DNA from: Grammothele lineata
Lineage: Eukaryota > Basidiomycota > Agaricomycetes > Polyporales > Polyporaceae
Length of the DNA stretch: 64,000 nt
Direction of reading: 5' to 3'
Assembly: GCA_002150815.3 (NCBI GenBank)
Contig: NDFF03000050.1
Span: 334,023 to 398,022, forward strand
In this document: in pieces, positions 12,358 to 24,059 of the stretch
How positions within the stretch are numbered: the first letter of the stretch is position 1
How the letters are laid out: the number at the start of each line of letters is the position of its first letter
Made by a program: the position numbers and the translations under genes
Notes under the pieces: generated by a model
What the model was told of the DNA's origin: nothing
Seen by the model: the letters and a program-made list of their open reading frames with translations, nothing else
Databases searched by the model: none

Positions 12358-13168
12358 TCACGCCTCGGCGAACTCCTTGGGCACGTCCGCGAACGCCGCC
12401 GCACCGAGGCCCAGTAACCCCAGTTGCGTCACACACGCTCCGACCAGACGGAAGACCGTCTCGGGCGCGGGGTGAGCCGGACGTCCTTGAGACTCTATTG
12501 CAAAGGAAGCCACCACCATCATGAGCACCACGAACAGCAACACGAACGAAAATCAAACGGAAACACGCACCAAGTATCGCCTGGTTCACCTCCGCCGCGA
12601 GCGCGTCGCGCGCCGCCTACCCCGCAGTCTCTGTGACCTTGCCCCTAGCTGCGACGGGGTCGTCGAAGGCGACGACGCCGAACGTGCGTCGGAGGTGCGC
12701 GCGCACGCTCGAGCGCGCGTCGGCCTTGTAGTCCGCCTCGAGCGTCTGCCCGTACGCGAGCGCCGTGTGCAGCGACGCGCGCGCGGCGGCTGCGAGTGTG
12801 GCGTGCGGGGACGGCGAGGGCGAAGTCGGGGACAGGGGGGTATGCGTGATGCCAGAAGCGGGAGCGGGAGCGGGAACGGGAGCGGCGGAGGGGAGCACGG
12901 AGGAAGAAGCCGTGGACTGGGCGGGGTGGGCCTCGGGCGACGGATCGTCCACGTCCATCGCGCCCACTCCATCCATCGGCACTACTCCATCTCCCGCGTA
13001 CGGCGGGCCGTCTGCGTTGGCAGACGCGAGGGCGGATGTCAGCGCCGAGACGACGGGCGGGGGCGTGATGCGTTCTGCTTCCTTGACGCGGCGGAGGGCG
13101 TCCCCAGCAGCGAGGACGAGCTCGACGAACTTGCGGCAGCGGAGGCGGAAGAGGACGAGTATGACACT
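12358..13168 (-). pseudogene. RanBPM-type (CTLH/CRA) protein, C-terminal fragment
   Basis: The reading begins with an R-x-R-C-R-K-F-V-E-L-V-L helix and continues through a Pro/Ser/Ala-rich linker to A-Y-G-Q-T-L-E-A-D-Y, the CRA-domain pattern of RanBP9/10-like proteins. In other fungi these are scaffold subunits of the GID/CTLH E3 ligase or Ran-binding homologues. An intron at about 12498-12552 links to a last exon ending E-F-A-E-A-stop at 12358. An in-frame TAG at 12617-12619 interrupts the middle of the domain. The SPRY, LisH and CTLH parts are missing, and homology stops at a minisatellite. I read it as a truncated, nonsense-mutated copy. Confidence 0.65.
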
Positions 13169-13200
13169 GTTCATCGGACACAATTAAAAAATATCGTGCT

Positions 13201-13330
13201 TTTCCCGACCATTCACTGTCATTCCTAGCAATTCCTGACAATTCACGTTGTTTCACTGATTTTCATCTCCTTTCACGACAGTTCCTCATCATTCTTTACC
13301 GTTCCTTACCGTTCCCGGCCGTTCCTGAGC
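13201..13330 (+). repeat. Decayed minisatellite, period 10, 13 units
   Basis: Thirteen consecutive 10-bp units, each with TTC at positions 2-4 and a loose consensus RTTCCTKACC, run without phase change. Two further units appear near 13380-13399. The array abuts the broken end of the RanBPM fragment and the truncated end of the neighbouring DUF6534 copy. Confidence 0.8.
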
Positions 13331-13656
13331 AAAAAATGTTGAAGGTGTCTTACACAGCCACTGTAATGACTTTTCTTGGTTCATGACCTTTCACGACGCC
13401 ACCGCTCCGAGCGAAAAAATATCTGCGCAACCCGAAACAGAGGACACAGATCCTCCCCGATTCACCGACTTAACCGAGATCGAAATCGTCGATCGCACTC
13501 CGAAGGCCAACTGCGGGCTGACACAAGTACCTCTGTCCAACCCACAGGTTGAGTACTCCAAGGAGTCGGATTCATTATTCACAGGAGATAGTACAGATTC
13601 CAAAGACATCTTATGATGTGAATCATGCTGGCTAGGGCCTCACTTGGACTACGCAC

Positions 13657-14785
13657 CCTCCATATTAGTAACAAGATGGAGATGTCGTTTGTATCCAGGG
13701 CTATAGGGCTCCGGGTGAGTACCTCCCTTCTTAGACAGCTAATGCTTGCCTATGCACTCACCGACAGAAACAGCTATAGTCGAGTGGTGAACGGTTAGAG
13801 GCAAATTCCCTGAATTACTTATGCCCCCAAACCCACCCAATTTCAAGGCGAGGAATACACCCTAGTGAATAGTGGAGTCAACATCAAATTCCCCCATGAA
13901 ACACGAAAATGGACTCACGCCGGTGACTGCGATTATTTGATACCTCCAACTAACTGCTCCTTTTTAACAATTTCTTCCATCACAGGATTCCCTAATGTAC
14001 GTACTGAGAGCAACGCGCCGCGCAAAAAAGCTGACGAAGAGGGGCCAGACAGCTGAGCAAATCACCTGCGCACGGCCGAGAATATCTTACCTTTGTGTTA
14101 CAATTGCGGTGAGAGTCTAGAGTAGATTGCATCATCAGAGACAGAGACAATATCACGGTTTCAAAGGCGAACGTACTGCACAAGGAGCGGTAAGCTATTC
14201 CGGAAAAGGATTTAGCTCCACGATATATAGGGGAGTGAGTCAGATGTTGCTCACGTTGAAGGACCTACAATGATTGGTAAATGATATCAATGAGGCACAA
14301 AGACGGCGCATACCATGGAATTGAGTCAATGTTTGCGGGATCCGAGTAGTTCAGAACCAGGAAGTTATAACTGTAGACGGGATGTCAGCATTTTTTTCTC
14401 CGTATGTCTGCGGATATGGACTTTCCAGACGTGCATGTTGAGAACGGCATGCAAAGTCTCCAGGATTCTAAACAGCCCTTGAGTGCGAGTAACGAGCGGA
14501 AACCGCGCATACTCACAGAACTACCACGACCTGTTGCGCGACGAGTCAGTGAAATGTTATTCAAGCAAATAAGGCAACTTACAATACACCGGATGATCCG
14601 AGCGTCTGTGGGGTAGGTGCACCAGTATCGATATGTTTGGTTAAAGGCATATCCGTAGAAGCTGAGGGAAAGATAAGAGGGGGTAAATTTCCGGGGAGGT
14701 TTGAAAGGTCTCACATAAGACTAATGAAAGTTCCCACAAGCACTATACCCCATAGCCTGTCAAGCGGCAGGTCCGTAGAAGACAT
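13657..14785 (-). pseudogene. DUF6534 membrane protein, C-terminally truncated copy
   Basis: Exon 1 (14785-14715) and exon 2 (14661-14583) have the same lengths and phases (71 and 79 nt) as the intact paralogue at 20687-22957. They give the N-terminal helix G-T-F-I-S-L followed by Y-G-Y-A-F-N-Q-T-Y-R-Y-W. Micro-exons of 14, 10 and 18 nt follow as in the family, then the F-F-A-R-R-V motif. Two defects are visible. The donor after the C-x-M-H-x element has GA (14425-14424) where paralogues have GT. The second half, including the R-T-G-F loop and the L-N-S-R tail, is absent beyond about 13657. Flanking minisatellite sequence replaces it. Confidence 0.75.
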
Positions 14786-15041
14786 ACGTCTTGATATGGT
14801 GTTGTGGGCTTCAATGGGGAAGCGGAGGGAGCGGGTTGTAGTTCCTCTCGTGTATGAGAAACAGGGGAGTACCAGCGTGCACGGCGTTACCTATAAATAC
14901 TTATGACTGGAGAGCGACATTGATGACTCTTGTTTTCACAGCACCGGCAAGAGATATAGAATCCGATAGCTTGATGTGTACTATATGACTATAACGCGCA
15001 TGCTGATGACTTTCTGATATTTTCTCAGCGTACCTAACCTC

Positions 15042-15600
15042 TCACGACAGGGGAAAGATGGAAGGCGATGCCATTGTTCGAGCAGCCGAGACCGCGGCAT
15101 AGACACCTAGGGTCTGGGTGGTACAAGTAGATCTCCGTTTATGATACTTCACGGCATTGTTCCACTTGTGCCACTCACATGCGTCTGTAATCTTTGAGCA
15201 GCAAAAGCTCCTATCCAAGCTGTAGTGCGGTTGTCCATCGGGCCAGCTCAGAGCAGCTTTAACTCGGAAGACGAAGGAGCAACTGATAATCATCACATCC
15301 TGATATCAGTCATACAGCGTAGACAGCGCTCCGTACGGGCGGACCACGAAGGATCGGAGAACACTCACATACTACGCGGGTTCCTAGCCTCGGCGCTGTT
15401 GCTGAATGTGACGGCGACAGAGCCTGAGATGGACGCAGCAGCGTATAATTATGGCTGTACTAGACTGCACGATGGCTTCGACGACCCTCATAAAAGCGCC
15501 TGGAGGAAGTATGCAAGGCGACAGTGCGTTCCTAAGAGAGTGGACTTCACGCCAAAGAAGGAGCACGATAGAGACAAGCACATGTAATTCAACGCAGAAG
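15042..15600 (-). pseudogene. Seven-TM membrane protein, C-terminal remnant
   Basis: This closely matches, at nucleotide level, the last two exons of the intact gene at 24060-25179. The L-L-L-W-R loop, the P-G-A-F-x-x-V-V-E-A-I-V-Q-S helix and the V-F-x-V-x-x-A-A-L segment are recognisable. Small insertions after E-A-I-V-Q-S break the frame. The 5' exons are missing; a GC-rich repeat begins at about 15587 exactly where similarity ends. Confidence 0.7.
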
Positions 15601-16080
15601 AATGCGCATGGAAGGAGAAAGGGAAGTGGCGAAGGGAATTCAACGCAGAGGGACGTGACAACGGGGAGCAGAGGGACTCCGCGCGCGGAAGTGGCACAAA
15701 GGGAAGCATACAAGCGCCCGTAAAGGGACGCGTCCATACGCATCCCTCCCACATACGACACGCTCGTCATCAAAAGTCTTTCATATTCCAGCCAGACACT
15801 TCAGTATGGCCAGGCTATCGGCACAAACTACTCGTGCCACGTCCCCGGAGTACGCGCGCTTCTGCATCCCTCTGTGCTTCCTTCTAGTGTCACGTGTGCG
15901 TCTCCGGCGCTCCCCTCCGCTTCCCTTCCGTGTCCGTTCGCGTCTCGGCCTACATCCGCGCGCGTCAACTCGCTTTCTTCCTCCTCCGTCGAGCGTCACC
16001 ACGCATCTCTCTTCAAAACGCCACATCGGAAAGCGATGTGCATCCACTGCTTCCCTCTGGGTCCCTGTGCGTCGAATCAC
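15587..16080. repeat. GC-rich interspersed repeat with inverted ends
   Basis: Both ends carry a GATTCRACGCA-like motif in opposite orientation (near 15590 on plus and 16070 on minus), and ACGCGTCC/GCGTCTCC words recur inside. The 15690-15760 portion matches 20030-20110 closely (GGGACGCGTCCATACGC core). It interrupts the seven-TM remnant. The structure resembles a non-autonomous (MITE-like) element, but no target duplication was found. Confidence 0.45.
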
Positions 16081-16099
16081 CTGTGCGCTCCCCCCCTTC

Positions 16100-17422
16100 T
16101 GAATACGGGAAACGTATGTCCATCTTGTCTCGTCCTATATCTTTGCGGAATTGCGATTCTTATTGCGCTTTCGCCGCCGAGTGCCTCTCTCATTTATTTT
16201 TCTCCATACATCCACGTTAAGAAAAGGAATACAGACGTTGATGCATATATTGGGGTATTACCTCTGTGCTGCTGGTTCCAAGCAAAAATTTGAGATAATG
16301 CTACACCATATTCCTGTGGCTCGAGCCTTGTCGTTGCCAGTTACTGAATTGGTTGTTTCCAGACTGATGTATTGATTGAGGAGCACTGAGCGTTAATTGT
16401 ATTCCGACCTCATTCGGAATACGAAGCTGAGGTGAGCGTATCCATCAAGTGGATGCGAGTATCCGTGAGACTGACACGGCTTCCTAGATAAGCCTTTTGT
16501 TGACGGTATGATGCAACAATCGCAACTGTCGAGGAAGGGTGGTGCGAGAGCATCATCTGCAAGCGAGCCTTAGATATCGTGAGACAAATGGGTAATTCTG
16601 CGGATACGCATGACGGGTCGTAACACATCCTACTGCACGGTCGTAGTGCCACTGTCATGAATAGGTTCTGGCCTGGCAAGTCTCTGGAGAAGGCGCCCAG
16701 AGTATTCTTCAATTTCTTCTGAATCATTAGGGAACCGAGTTAGTGGCACTAGGCAGTGGGGCGGTGGTCGCAAGCGGCTCGGCCTCCTTCGAGTATAGAA
16801 GTGGTGTTTGCTTTGATCGCAGGTCTCGTGAACATCCGTGGAGTGATCATTCTTCAATGCGGTGGCATCTGTAGCGTCAGCGGACGATTCTATCGTGCAA
16901 TCGACATTCAACCACTCCTTCCCTCGCCTCTCAGTTGAGTCACACGTCTTCCGTATCTTCTGTACAGCGTGATCTCGTCCTCACGCTCACACGCTGTCCT
17001 GTGCAAACTGACGCCGACGTGTGAACGGGTGCACATGCACAATGTTTGTACTACTAGTAGTTATTCTGGGAGCCCCTTGGGCACACCTTACCTCATTCCT
17101 CGGTCTCACAGCAATGGAGACCGTATTAATTTGGTCTTTCTGGGCCCGTGTTGGGTTGTGGTACGCTTTCCCAACCTCACCTTGGAACTCTAACTCTAAC
17201 CCGAGCTATCGTAGTTGGGCGTGCTCCATGATGATCAAGAAGATATAGGAGTACAATGTCGTAGCCCTGTGCAGACATCAAATTTAGCTGAACAGCTGTT
17301 TGCTGTTATTTTCGCTCCCGATATCAAGGAAGGCATTATTCTTCGGGCTTGTATTTATACCAGTGCTGAGAGGGAAAAGAACAGTCCCAGTGCACGCCTC
17401 CTTCAACCGAATCCCCACTACA
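16100..17422. other. Intergenic with hydrophobic open frames, unassigned
   Basis: Two plus-strand frames, near 16780-16890 and 17041-17190, encode hydrophobic stretches that could be membrane helices. A minus frame at 16630-16911 reads like a polar tail. None could be spliced into either membrane-protein family found nearby. It may be remnant sequence. Confidence 0.3.
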
Positions 17423-19689
17423 ATGGCAGGGATGAACGTAACGTACGGCGCTGAGCTACTAGACACAGTCCAGTCTCGTCCTTTAAATCTCACCTTCGGT
17501 GCGATTCTGCTCGGAACCTTTCTAGGTCTAATGTATGCTTGCTCAGCGTGGTAATCCCAGGCAGACGGCGCTGAGCACCTCTATCTCACAGATTATACGG
17601 AATGGAGCTCCACCAGGCATATCACTACTGGCAAACCGGACGTAACGACGGACGAGCGATACGGCTCATTGTTAGTATTTTGATCTCTGCTCTTCCTTCA
17701 TAACTCACAATCGTCGCAATCTGTTAGCTCTCCTCGGTGTTGTTCGTGTAAATTTCCTTCTCAACATCGACAAAGCTAACTCATTAGTAGGTCTCTCGAG
17801 ACAGGGCACGTGGTCCTGACTATGCACACTTGGTGAGTATTCATGGACGCGGCCTGTGAGTGCTCCGTGATCTCAACCCCTGGCAGTTATTACTATCTGG
17901 TGACGAACTTCGACAACTCCGACGCTTTGAAAGTTACCGTCTGGTAGGCTATTTTATCGCATCTCCTGCCAACGTACTAGTAACACATTATCAAGGTCTT
18001 TGGATGTAGGTAGAGGTATACGTTTCGAAATGTTTTCTGACACAATGCGCTCGTAGTTTATACCTTTATTCACGGTGACACTCAATCGACTTCATCGAGT
18101 AGCTGAACTCCACTTACATGCGAGTCACAGAGTATGGTTGCGATTGCATCTCAAATGTGAGTACAGCAGTCTAATAGTGGACACTTGGCGCGGAATGATT
18201 GACTCCCGCTTAGATTCTTCGCCCGACGGATTTACTTGAGTAAGTTGAAACGCATCTCGTAGATGAGCGTTTCAACTAAGTGCGAGTAGTCTCTTTCAAG
18301 CACAAGATAGTAGCCTCACTCGCTGTTAGTATATATCCTACGGATCGTAGGTTTGAATTGGGCTGATCATATGAATATAGTACACGGTGATGGTCGTCAA
18401 GATAGGTGCGTCTTTCATCGGAAGTAAATCCTTAGTCGCGACACGACTGACACTGCATAGGCTCAAGTATCAGTAAGTCAAAGACTCGACGGTATAGCAA
18501 ACTGGTGCTTACAACGAACATCGCCTCCTAGCCCGCGCAGTGAAAGGGTGAATATTTGTACTTCATCGAATGTTCTTTCGCGCTAATGCCTTGTCTTTAC
18601 AGACTCCAGCTGTCCTCGCTCGCACAAATCCGCGCTTCACTGACGGTACGAAGTTCAGAATAGGATTCGTTTACGAACAACTTGCATTCTAACTCGAAGC
18701 GTGCCTATCTATATAGGTGCTCACCGGAATTATACTGGGTTCGGCATGTGTCGTAGACGTGCTCCTTACTGGATCCTTGTTTGTGGTATTGATACAGCAT
18801 CATCCTCACCGTCAAAGGTTAGTTGCGTGCTACACCGCCTGCATCGCGCCTGAAGTGTAATACTTGAATTATCTGCAGGAGCTCTTGGAAGGACCTACTT
18901 GTCATCTATACTGTCAATACAGGTAGGCAGACTTCGTTTTTCCCGACTACGCACACTCAAAAAACGCGTTACAGGACTCCTTCTGCTGTAAATCTGTTCA
19001 CTCTATGGCTACTGCAATAAGCTCACGTACTCGTGACCCATACACAGAGTACTAGATATAGTCTCTGTCACTCTTGTCAGTAAAAAATAACTTTCCATGC
19101 CGGACACCGTGCTGAGACACTAAATAGGCCATGACAACGCCCACGCTATGGATTGCAGTGCGCATTGTTACTTCTAGAGGTGCATGCTCTATCCATTTCC
19201 TTCATTTTCTCCTACTGATCCGTGATACAGTATATGGACTCACCCTCTTGAGCGTGTACGTGGATTCATATCGCCGAAGGCAGCTATCCTAGTGCTGCTA
19301 ATAATCCGATTCCCAAACAGCCTCAATTCACGCCCAAAGACCACAGGACGCTCAGCCGACATCCGACACGAGCAAGGGGAAATATTCGGGAGGAACTTTA
19401 TTGCCCGAGTCGGTCGCATGGCTACTGCAGAGCGATGGAACGTCCCACAGGTATGTACTCCCTCTCGGACTGGCCCATGTTCCTGTCAAATTGTCACATA
19501 GTCCATAGCGCTGAGAGTACTGTATGGTGATGTTCTCAGGCGTTAGACGATCTCCCTCCAGAGACGATTGACATCAAGGTCACTAGGGAGGTTGAGGAGG
19601 AAAACGACACAACACAGACAGTCACTAGAACAAGCACTGCGGAGAATGTAGGCAACTTGAAGCGCGACGTCGAAATGCTGGTGCAATAG
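17423..19689 (+). CDS. DUF6534-family integral membrane protein (copy B)
   Basis: About 22 exons splice in phase with the paralogues. Exon 1 is 17423-17532 (helix G-T-F-L-G-L-M). Then come Y-G-M-E-L-H-Q, a 20-nt exon, the E-T-x-H helix, Y-Y-Y-L-V-T-N-F and a 10-nt exon. After these come an 18-nt exon, F-F-A-R-R-I-Y-L-S, the Y-T-V-M-V-V-K-I-G helix, the long V-D-V-L-L-T-G-S helix exon, Y-T-V-N-T-G, the L-N-S-R exon and R-W-N-V-P-Q. The last exon ends in an acidic tail with stop at 19687-19689. The family has seven predicted helices and sits in membranes; its function is unknown. No frameshift was found. It faces the copy at 20687-22957 tail to tail. Confidence 0.82.
18240..18289 (+). other. 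Intron filled by a 14-bp hairpin
   Basis: This 50-nt intron of the DUF6534 gene contains an inverted repeat, 18244-18257 with 18261-18276. It gives a 14-bp stem with a 2-nt bulge and a 3-nt loop. The branch-site-like AACTAAG starts in the 3' arm. Folding would bring donor and acceptor close together. Confidence 0.65.
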
Positions 19690-19943
19690 CATGCGGGGGG
19701 ACAACAATTTGGAAAGAATCAACTGATGTCGACGTGTAAATAAACTTCTGATACGGCGTAGTCTACAAGAGTATGCGGGAGTTTTTCTAACATGTCAGAA
19801 GCAAAGGATCATGAGAGCGCACTATCGAGAGAGACTTGAGGGAGAGAATCCTGGCGATAAATACAACGTTACTAACACAACTTTTAGAGTAGATCCCCGC
19901 GGATTTATTGGCGCCGCTGATCATGGGAGCAAAATGCGTGAAC

Positions 19944-20040
19944 CCCCACAATGATGTACGTTTTAGTCCTAGGAGCGAGGTACGGGCAAGTGTTTCTTGC
20001 ACAGGTTCACAACGAAGTCGCGCGGAAGCAGAAACGGAAG
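19944..20040 (+). repeat. Intergenic repeat, copy 1 of 2
   Basis: About 95 bp here match 23678-23770 in the same orientation (shared CCCACAATG, TTTAGTCC, TTCTTGCACAGG and CGAAGTCG blocks in order). Each copy contains an intron-like segment starting GTACGY and ending TTGCACAG, so the pair may be fragments of a duplicated spliced gene. No product is recognised. Confidence 0.45.
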
Positions 20041-20610
20041 CACACGAGTTCCACTCGTAGAGGGACGCGTCCATACGCGTTCTATCCCACATACGGCACG
20101 TTCACTCCCGTCTCTTACTATTTTGACTCTCTAATCCTCCGTTGTAGAAGTACTTACGCTTATTCTATATATGTCTTCAATATTTCATCCAGGGGTAACG
20201 GTACACGCCCCTCAACACCAGCTATGCCTCCCGGGACGCGTCCCTCCGCTCTGTCGCCACATCCTGTGCGCCTCCCTGGCTAAACTACACCTACGTTCCG
20301 TTTCGCATCTGACCGTGTCTCCAATTGCGTTTATCCGCGTCTCTTAACGCCGCAGAACGCCCCAATGCGTCTGGGCCGCTTGAGTCTGCGCGTATTGAGT
20401 CCACCTGTTCCTTCGCGCTTGCGTCTCCACATATCTTTCTGCGTTTGTGCGTGCCGAATCCACCTCTACACACAAAGACGAAGGAGATCGGCGTCTCGCA
20501 GAGCGTTAACACGCGCCCCTCTCAATGTCACATCGCTTCCCGTTGCACGTTCGTCGCGTCAGTTCGCGTCCCTCTACGTTGAATCACACGCGTCTCTATT
20601 GTGACGGTAA
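20030..20610. repeat. Second copy of the GCGTC-rich interspersed repeat
   Basis: The start (20030-20110) matches 15690-15760. The end (about 20560-20600, reading GTTGAATCACACGCGTC) is the inverse of the GATTCAACG-type end at 15587. The interior is pyrimidine-rich with frequent GCGTCT words. It lies between the convergent DUF6534 genes. Confidence 0.45.
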
Positions 20611-20686
20611 CAACAAGTCGCTAGTCTCTCAATAAATAGTAGATCTTTTCGGTACAGACATAGGCCCCATCTCTATTCATTCGAAA

Positions 20687-22957
20687 TCACACTACCTCCC
20701 TCAAACGGGTGCTTTTCTGGAGCTCGACATCAGTACTGCTCCCCGAGGAACTATGTAAGGTCTCATCCCCCTCTACATCTGTCGTAACCTTGATGTCAAT
20801 TTTAGCAGGCGGTAGCTCGTCTGGGCCCTAGAATCCATACATGACAATTAGTATAGGGCGACATAAGCCTTTTCAATAGGGAACGCTGCCTTGGATTGAG
20901 TACCAGAGAAGTGCGATAACACGGACCTGTGGAACGTTCCAACGCTCTACTGTCTGGAGACGGCTTGCGCGAGATAGGAAGTTGCGCGTAAGAGCAGGTT
21001 GGCCGGACTCGCCCAAGATATCTATTTGCGTGCTCAGGTGGCGTGAGTTCAGACTGTTGCAGATGTATAAATGAACTAATCAGGAGATCGAGAGCACATT
21101 GACGGGGGATGCAAGGGACTTACACACTGAGAAGCGTATTTGTGTATACTAGGAAGGGAATTTCTGTGAGAGTCAAGGAGAGTTAGAGACGAGTTCTACT
21201 CACGTTTTGTTGCGATGGTATTGCATGCTATCCAAGATCCACCTTCAGGATCGGCGAAAATCTGTAGGACTTGTTATAACCCTGGAATATGTACGCGAAT
21301 CATAAAACCATACCGTTACAAGGGATGCGAGGTCGACGACCCTAGTCATTGTTATGACACGGTGAATACGATGCTTAGAGTTTGAGAAGGGATCATTGGA
21401 AACGTACAAGATTAGGAATCCTGACATCAGGGCATGTTAGCGCAATAGCGGCGGCGCATACTGAGCCATCCGAACATACCAGTGTTTATCACATATAACA
21501 CAACTGAATTCAACAAGTTCTCATGACTGTAAGTCGCGGAGCGTCAACACATGTGAGTTATACCCGAAGAGCAGAATATTACCCGCGACGGAAGGTTTTG
21601 GCTTTGCGAAGAATGGCCATAAACGAGCCTGTCAACAAAGAATCTACTGCTACAGCCACCGCAAACGCGACCTTCACCAGCCACTTCCAAGGGTTCCTCT
21701 TGAGACGAGATGAAGGCAAATAATGATTGATGGGGCTCACAATGTCGTTGTGTCTCCAACGCGTGAAAGTTCGATCCTCAAATCTACCAGAAGAGCGCAA
21801 AATAAGCTGGCAGCATCTCGGAGGAGACAGGATGAAGTACGTACCCCCTCACTGTGAGTGCTATACAATCCGAAATTTGTGAGCATCATCTTCTGACTAC
21901 TTGTACGCTCCTTCGCTCACCAATGCAAAAGGCTGTATGATCGATGTCAAAGCATGCTGATGAGATAAGAACTTCCCCTGTAGCATGCGCAGAGAACTCA
22001 CCCAGCTTTACCAAGAGAAGAATGTACTGTAAAACGAATGAATTAATAATCCTTCATATACGCAAAGAGACCATACTGACGGCCATGACTGCGGTTATCT
22101 GGTATCCGAAACCAACTGCCTCATGTTAGCTTACCATTCTGTTGAGACAAGCAACTAGATACGCACTGAGATATACACGACGAGCAAAGAATCTTCAAAA
22201 GGGAAATCAATTCCACATCCCTCGCAGTGACTGCAGGAAGCGAAAGAAACTCTTACATTTGTGCCAGTAACGTAATGAAAACCTAGAAAGAAGCACTTTT
22301 GAGTACATCACGTTGCGAAGCTCATATTCAAGCCTGGATTACCGCAAAGAGAGCTAGTAGCTACTCGAGAACGTCAGCTACATAATCGAATTGGAAGAGA
22401 CACTGTGCACAGACGTCTTGTGACCTTGGAAAGACTCCTGTCAGATCCAATCTTACAACGCCTGCTTTGTCTCTCACCATGGGATCGAATCAAGAGCTTC
22501 AGGTCGAAAGAATTTCGTTACTAGTGAGTCGTAGCTTGGTACGGATGATTACTTTGTCTTCCGTTTTCGCGCAACAACAAACCCACCAGATGTGCATGCT
22601 GAGTACAGCGTGTACGGTTTCCAGCAGGCTAGAACGTTATTAAATCTCGACGGAATCGTTGACATTCGATGTGCACGTACAGGGCCGACGCAACCTGCCA
22701 TTGACGATAATGTCAGATTCAACTTTCCTGACTCGGAGGTGTATTAACCTACAATCGATTGTATGATACGAGCATCTGTGGAATATGTACGCCAATACTT
22801 GTAGCCTTGATGAACTGACACTCCAAATAGGCTGCACGCGCAGTAAACTCAATAGACTGAAACTCTCGGGGAACGGGTGAACTCACAGGAGACCAATGAA
22901 GGTGCCCACCAGCACCACGCCCCAGGAGCTGTCGAGGGACGGTACAGCGGATGACAT
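20687..22957 (-). CDS. DUF6534-family integral membrane protein (copy C)
   Basis: Twenty-two exons splice without a break. Exon 1 is 22957-22887 (G-T-F-I-G-L-L), exon 2 is 22831-22753 (F-G-V-S-V-H-Q), and exon 3 is a 14-nt micro-exon. Later exons carry L-E-T-V-H, S-L-V-T-K-F-F, F-F-A-R-R-V-Y-L-S, Y-Q-I-T-A-V-M-A, and the long helix with V-A-V-D-S-L-L-T-G-S. Then follow Y-V-I-N-T-G, I-A-C-N-T-I-A-T-K, L-N-S-R and R-W-N-V-P-Q, with an acidic tail ending at 20687. The tail resembles copy B (D-I-K-V-T after the same R-W-N-V-P-Q junction), so B and C are the closest pair. It is a predicted seven-helix membrane protein of unknown function. Confidence 0.84.
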
Positions 22958-24059
22958 GTGTCCCGAGACGTTGCCTTCACTCGTAGCGTTCGAACGGTCA
23001 CTTGATATCGTCCTTTGGGGTCAGAGGCTGAGTTCCACCGTCGTTCAAGGTGGTGTTAAATAAGTATGTCGTACTAAAGAAGCTGCTTAGATGAACCTTA
23101 TCTTCGCAACACTAGGGAGAGATGGGAACAAGTAACGATCCGAGGAAAACAGAGCCCGCACTCTACCGAGAAGGGAGCTCTGTACATGGGAACATTAACA
23201 CACAATCCGCACGAGGCTGTGAAATCAACTGTGTGCTCACACGCAATCTTCTATCAATTTTGAAGCTAGTACTTTGAGGTATATAGCTATACGGGTCGCG
23301 TACTTCTCAAGAATCTGTTAGAATGATGCCCTCAGCACCGCAACTTACGCCTTATCTGATCCGGCTTGTATACGTGGAGTGTCTGAGGGAATGAGGGATT
23401 TTCCAAGCTGATTTTGAGGAACTGTAACTCGCTGACGGTCTTCGCAGTCTCTGGCTGAATATTAAAGGCATACCAGCGGGAATTATCGTCATACAAGTAA
23501 CACGCGAGGGCGAAAGCGATGTGAAGGCAGTACGTACGACGGGGTACAGCAACTGACTGTCTCCCACGCAGGTCTTTGTGGGGACCGAGCGCAATAGGAA
23601 GGCTCTGCTCGTGTAGTCATTTGAGGGTCAGTGGTTGATTGCTTCGCGATGCTGGACATAGGGGTGAAATGCACACACGCGCCCACAATGGCGTACGCTT
23701 TAGTCCCGGGAGCGCGACACGAGACGAGTGCTTCTTGCACAGGCTGACGGCGAAGTCGTTCGAGCGCACCGGTCATAGCCGAAGCACGGATGCGGGACGG
23801 GAGGGCGTTCCGTTTGTTGTGCGTTCAGTCACAGCGCCTATCGCGGGTACTGACGAAGCCCGCCGTACGGCGTCTGCTAACGAAAGAGTGTTCAAGATAT
23901 ATCAGCGCTCAAAACCGCATGCACCCCTTCGCTATTCAATCCCCTGCTTTCTTCAGTAGAAATTTCAAAGCCATCAGGGAAGCATCCTGTGCGAAGCCTC
24001 CGGTAGGAATGGAAGTGCGCCCTTGCTACTCCGAAGACACAGGCGGAGGATGCGAGGAA
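22958..24059. other. Intergenic, contains intergenic repeat copy 2
   Basis: About 1.1 kb between the start of one minus-strand gene and the stop of the next. 23678-23770 is the second copy of the repeat at 19944-20040. Open frames at 23352-23594 and 23489-23776 (minus) overlap that repeat and carry no recognised domain. The region directly upstream of 22957 would hold the promoter of the DUF6534 gene; no element was identified. Confidence 0.4.
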
